DNA from: JBECKQ01 sp040235375
GTDB lineage: Bacteria > Planctomycetota > Phycisphaerae > UBA1845
NCBI GenBank assembly: GCA_040235375.1
Contig: JBECKQ010000087.1
Coordinates: forward strand, 1-30,835
DNA: 30,835 nt
Reading direction: 5' to 3'
The translations under genes and the position numbers were made by a program. Shown here in pieces: positions 29,643 through 30,835 of this stretch. The notes under the pieces were generated by a model, which was not told the DNA's origin, ran no database searches, and was given only the letters and a program-made list of their open reading frames with translations. Numbering within the stretch: the first letter of the stretch is position 1; every line of letters begins with the position of its first letter.

Positions 29643-30536
29643 CTACTCCGACATGACAAACGGACCACCGATCAACTCGTGCACCTCGATCGGGGCACGC
29701 ACGATGATCGACCGGCGAAAGGCTTGAATGGTGTTCTTGCCATTGGGCGCCCAGTCATCCGGTGCAATCGTGTTCTTGATCAGCTCGACGATCTCGTCCA
29801 TCCGCTCCTCGACCGTCTTCGTCTCGGTGTCGCTCTCACTCTCCTCGCCGCCACTGAAGGGGTTCTGCGCGCCCTGACCGCCGAAACCGCCCATGCCGCC
29901 GAAGCCGCCACCACCGAAACCGCCGCTGGCGCCACCAAAGCCGCCCCCACCAAAGCCGCCGCCGCCTCCGCCGAAGCCGCCGCCGCCTCCGCCGAAGCCG
30001 CCGCCTCCGCCGAAGCCGCCACCACTACCGCCTTGCCCGCCTTCGGTAACGCTGATGGACGGGCCTTCGAAGTCAGGCACTTCGAAGATCAGATCGCTCA
30101 CGTCATATACGCGAACGTAGAGCTTCTGATTGAATTCATATCGCGTTGAGATCTTGATCGTGTTGCCGGTGCCGCGAAACGAGACGTTGCCCGATTCGGA
30201 TACCTGCTCCAGCACATCGCTCAGGATCTGGCCAACGCGGGCATTCCGCATTCGCAGCGTCACGGGCGTGTCGGCATCGATGCCTTCGGCCTCGAGTGCC
30301 CGCCACACGACAACCACGTTGATCGGGCCGAGGCCTTGCAGCCACTCGAACACGCTGTCCAGCGGCGTGTCTTCCCAGTCCACCTGGTCTACCCGGCCCA
30401 TCAGCACCTGCTCAACCGGCGACGTGGCGTGTCGAGGGGGCACGACGCGCTCGCTCGCCTTCGGCGGAGCAGTTTGGGCAAATCCCTGGCTGCCGAACAG
30501 CAACGCGACAGCTGTCACATAGATGCTTCTTCGCAT
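29643..30536 (-). CDS. Exported Gly/Phe-rich protein with STN-like domain
   Basis: A 297-residue protein with a signal peptide (hydrophobic 5-15, cleavage likely after GFAQ at 21). Residues about 50-130 look like a secretin/TonB short N-terminal (STN, N0) domain: VDWEDTPLDSVFEWLQ, then VTLRMRNARVGQILSDVL, then GNTIKIST. YVRVYDVSDLIFEVPDF follows, then about 55 residues of repeated G-G-G-F-G (166-222), an acidic linker, and a C-terminal strand set (IAPDDWAPNGKNTIQAF, RRSIIVRAPIEVHELIG). The same order (STN, Y-D-V-x-D-L, Gly-rich, PDxW, VH) recurs in planctomycete exported proteins I have seen described as secretin-like, but there is no secretin pore domain. ATG 30536 has CTGGAG upstream. Probably a periplasmic or surface assembly protein; the role is unknown. 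Confidence 0.78.
   Translation of the reverse strand: MRRSIYVTAVALLFGSQGFAQTAPPKASERVVPPRHATSPVEQVLMGRVDQVDWEDTPLDSVFEWLQGLGPINVVVVWRALEAEGIDADTPVTLRMRNARVGQILSDVLEQVSESGNVSFRGTGNTIKISTRYEFNQKLYVRVYDVSDLIFEVPDFEGPSISVTEGGQGGSGGGFGGGGGFGGGGGGFGGGGGGFGGGGFGGASGGFGGGGFGGMGGFGGQGAQNPFSGGEESESDTETKTVEERMDEIVELIKNTIAPDDWAPNGKNTIQAFRRSIIVRAPIEVHELIGGPFVMSE
29878..30032. repeat. In-frame degenerate tandem repeat encoding G-G-G-F-G
   Basis: The plus strand shows repeated GCCGCC(T/A)CCGCCGAAGCC-like units of 12-21 bases, coding on the minus strand for the Gly/Phe-rich linker. Two 21-base units near 29962-30003 are identical, so the tract is prone to slippage and assembly error. Confidence 0.8.
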
Positions 30537-30649
30537 GGGGTAATCTCCAGCGCGTTAGAGGCTTGGACCGGGCACGGGCATCATCGGCTTCCAGCCGCAT
30601 TCCGCTTTGTATTGTACCACGCTCGCGAGACGCGGCGCGGAGGGCTGTC

Positions 30650-30689
30650 TACTATAACTCATAGTATATCGAGGCCGCTGAGCCGTCAA
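30650..30689 (-). promoter_or_regulatory. Promoter with overlapping palindrome for the Gly-rich gene
   Basis: On the minus strand TTGACG (30689-30684), 17 bp, TACTAT (30666-30661). The -10 is one arm of a perfect 6 bp inverted repeat, TACTAT-AACTC-ATAGTA (30650-30666), which could be an operator. The leader to ATG 30536 would be about 115 bases. Confidence 0.45.
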
Positions 30690-30740
30690 GCTGAGTCTCG
30701 TGTGCGTAGGTCCGCTCGATAAGGAAATGCCCGATTTTCG

Positions 30741-30760
30741 ACTTGACATAACTTGGACAA
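30741..30760 (+). promoter_or_regulatory. Helically phased direct repeat in AT-rich edge
   Basis: ACTTGACATA (30741-30750) is followed at once by ACTTGGACAA (30751-30760), a 10-base period that suits a dimeric regulator or a -35 element. The surrounding 30721-30835 is about 40% GC by hand count. The region 30537-30835 contains no gene I can support; a minus-strand frame at 30555-30764 has no family features. Confidence 0.25.
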
Positions 30761-30835
30761 ACATTGAAAATCATCATGGTGTTTAAGGAATGTGGTCTCG
30801 TTTATTACGGGAACGTCCGGTAAAAATCCCACTCA

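Noticed and set aside
29878..30032. Repeat tract considered as a CRISPR array
   Set aside because: Units are contiguous without spacers, in frame, and encode the Gly/Phe linker.
29466..30149. 227-residue plus-strand frame with Ala/Glu/Thr repeats
   Set aside because: The repeats are the complement of the Gly/Phe-rich linker; not an independent gene.
30555..30764. 69-residue minus-strand frame near the right edge
   Set aside because: No ribosome site or family features, and it crosses the predicted promoter of the Gly-rich gene.
1..30835. Search by eye for tRNA, rRNA, transposase, integrase, toxin-antitoxin or defence genes
   Set aside because: None found; no cloverleaf-like or IS-end structures could be supported.

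Overview
The window reads as about 31 kb of GC-rich chromosome from a Gram-negative bacterium, most likely a planctomycete (Planctomycetota, perhaps Phycisphaerae-like). The assignment is inferred from gene content. There are LPS-heptose genes, a TolC-type efflux system, many lipoproteins, an archaeal-type polyamine pathway (pyruvoyl arginine decarboxylase, deoxyhypusine-synthase-like enzyme, agmatinase), a secreted TldD/TldE-like pair and a Gly-rich exported protein of a type common in planctomycetes. I see no rRNA, tRNA, CRISPR array, transposase or phage gene. Genes are tightly packed and most ORFs in other frames are GC-driven shadows.

Layout from left to right. At 1-1997 there is the possible start of a minus-strand gene at the edge, then a HIT-family nucleotide hydrolase/phosphorylase and a dGTPase (+). 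At 2135-6449 a minus-strand operon encodes a TolC-like lipoprotein, a long HlyD-type adaptor and a MacB/LolD-like ATPase, with no permease gene. At 6501-7247 there is a class III-like sirtuin that appears to be made from a leaderless mRNA, convergent with a UVR-motif protein (7367-8131). At 8422-10653 an operon carries RNase PH, a lipoprotein with two SPOR-like units, and RdgB. At 10749-13400 is the polyamine operon. At 13499-15036 are ThiS, ThiG and a small membrane protein. At 15295-18842 are two secreted TldD/PmbA-family proteins, the first with an intact metal site and the second with that site erased. At 18956-20203 there is an orphan lipoprotein substrate-binding protein. At 20303-23811 there are two translationally coupled, membrane-anchored GTPases resembling bacterial dynamin pairs. 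The minus strand from 23819 to 27468 holds a family 4 uracil-DNA glycosylase downstream of a coupled heptose operon (hldE, gmhA, SDR epimerase). The minus strand from 27616 to 29426 holds a large lipoprotein and a small putative Cys-His hydrolase, and 29643-30536 holds a Gly/Phe-rich exported protein with an STN-like domain. The last 115 bases (30721-30835) are only about 40% GC by hand count.

Several themes connect the genes. Nucleotide-pool and DNA sanitation is represented four times (HIT, dGTPase, RdgB, UDG). The cell envelope dominates the rest (efflux, heptose, lipoproteins, secreted TldD/E). Candidate sigma70-type promoters are unusually legible, and several share a -10 hexamer followed within a few bases by GCC(G). 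The best candidates for undescribed biology are the paired GTPases, the secreted active/inactive TldD-TldE pair, and the small hydrolase-plus-lipoprotein operon.
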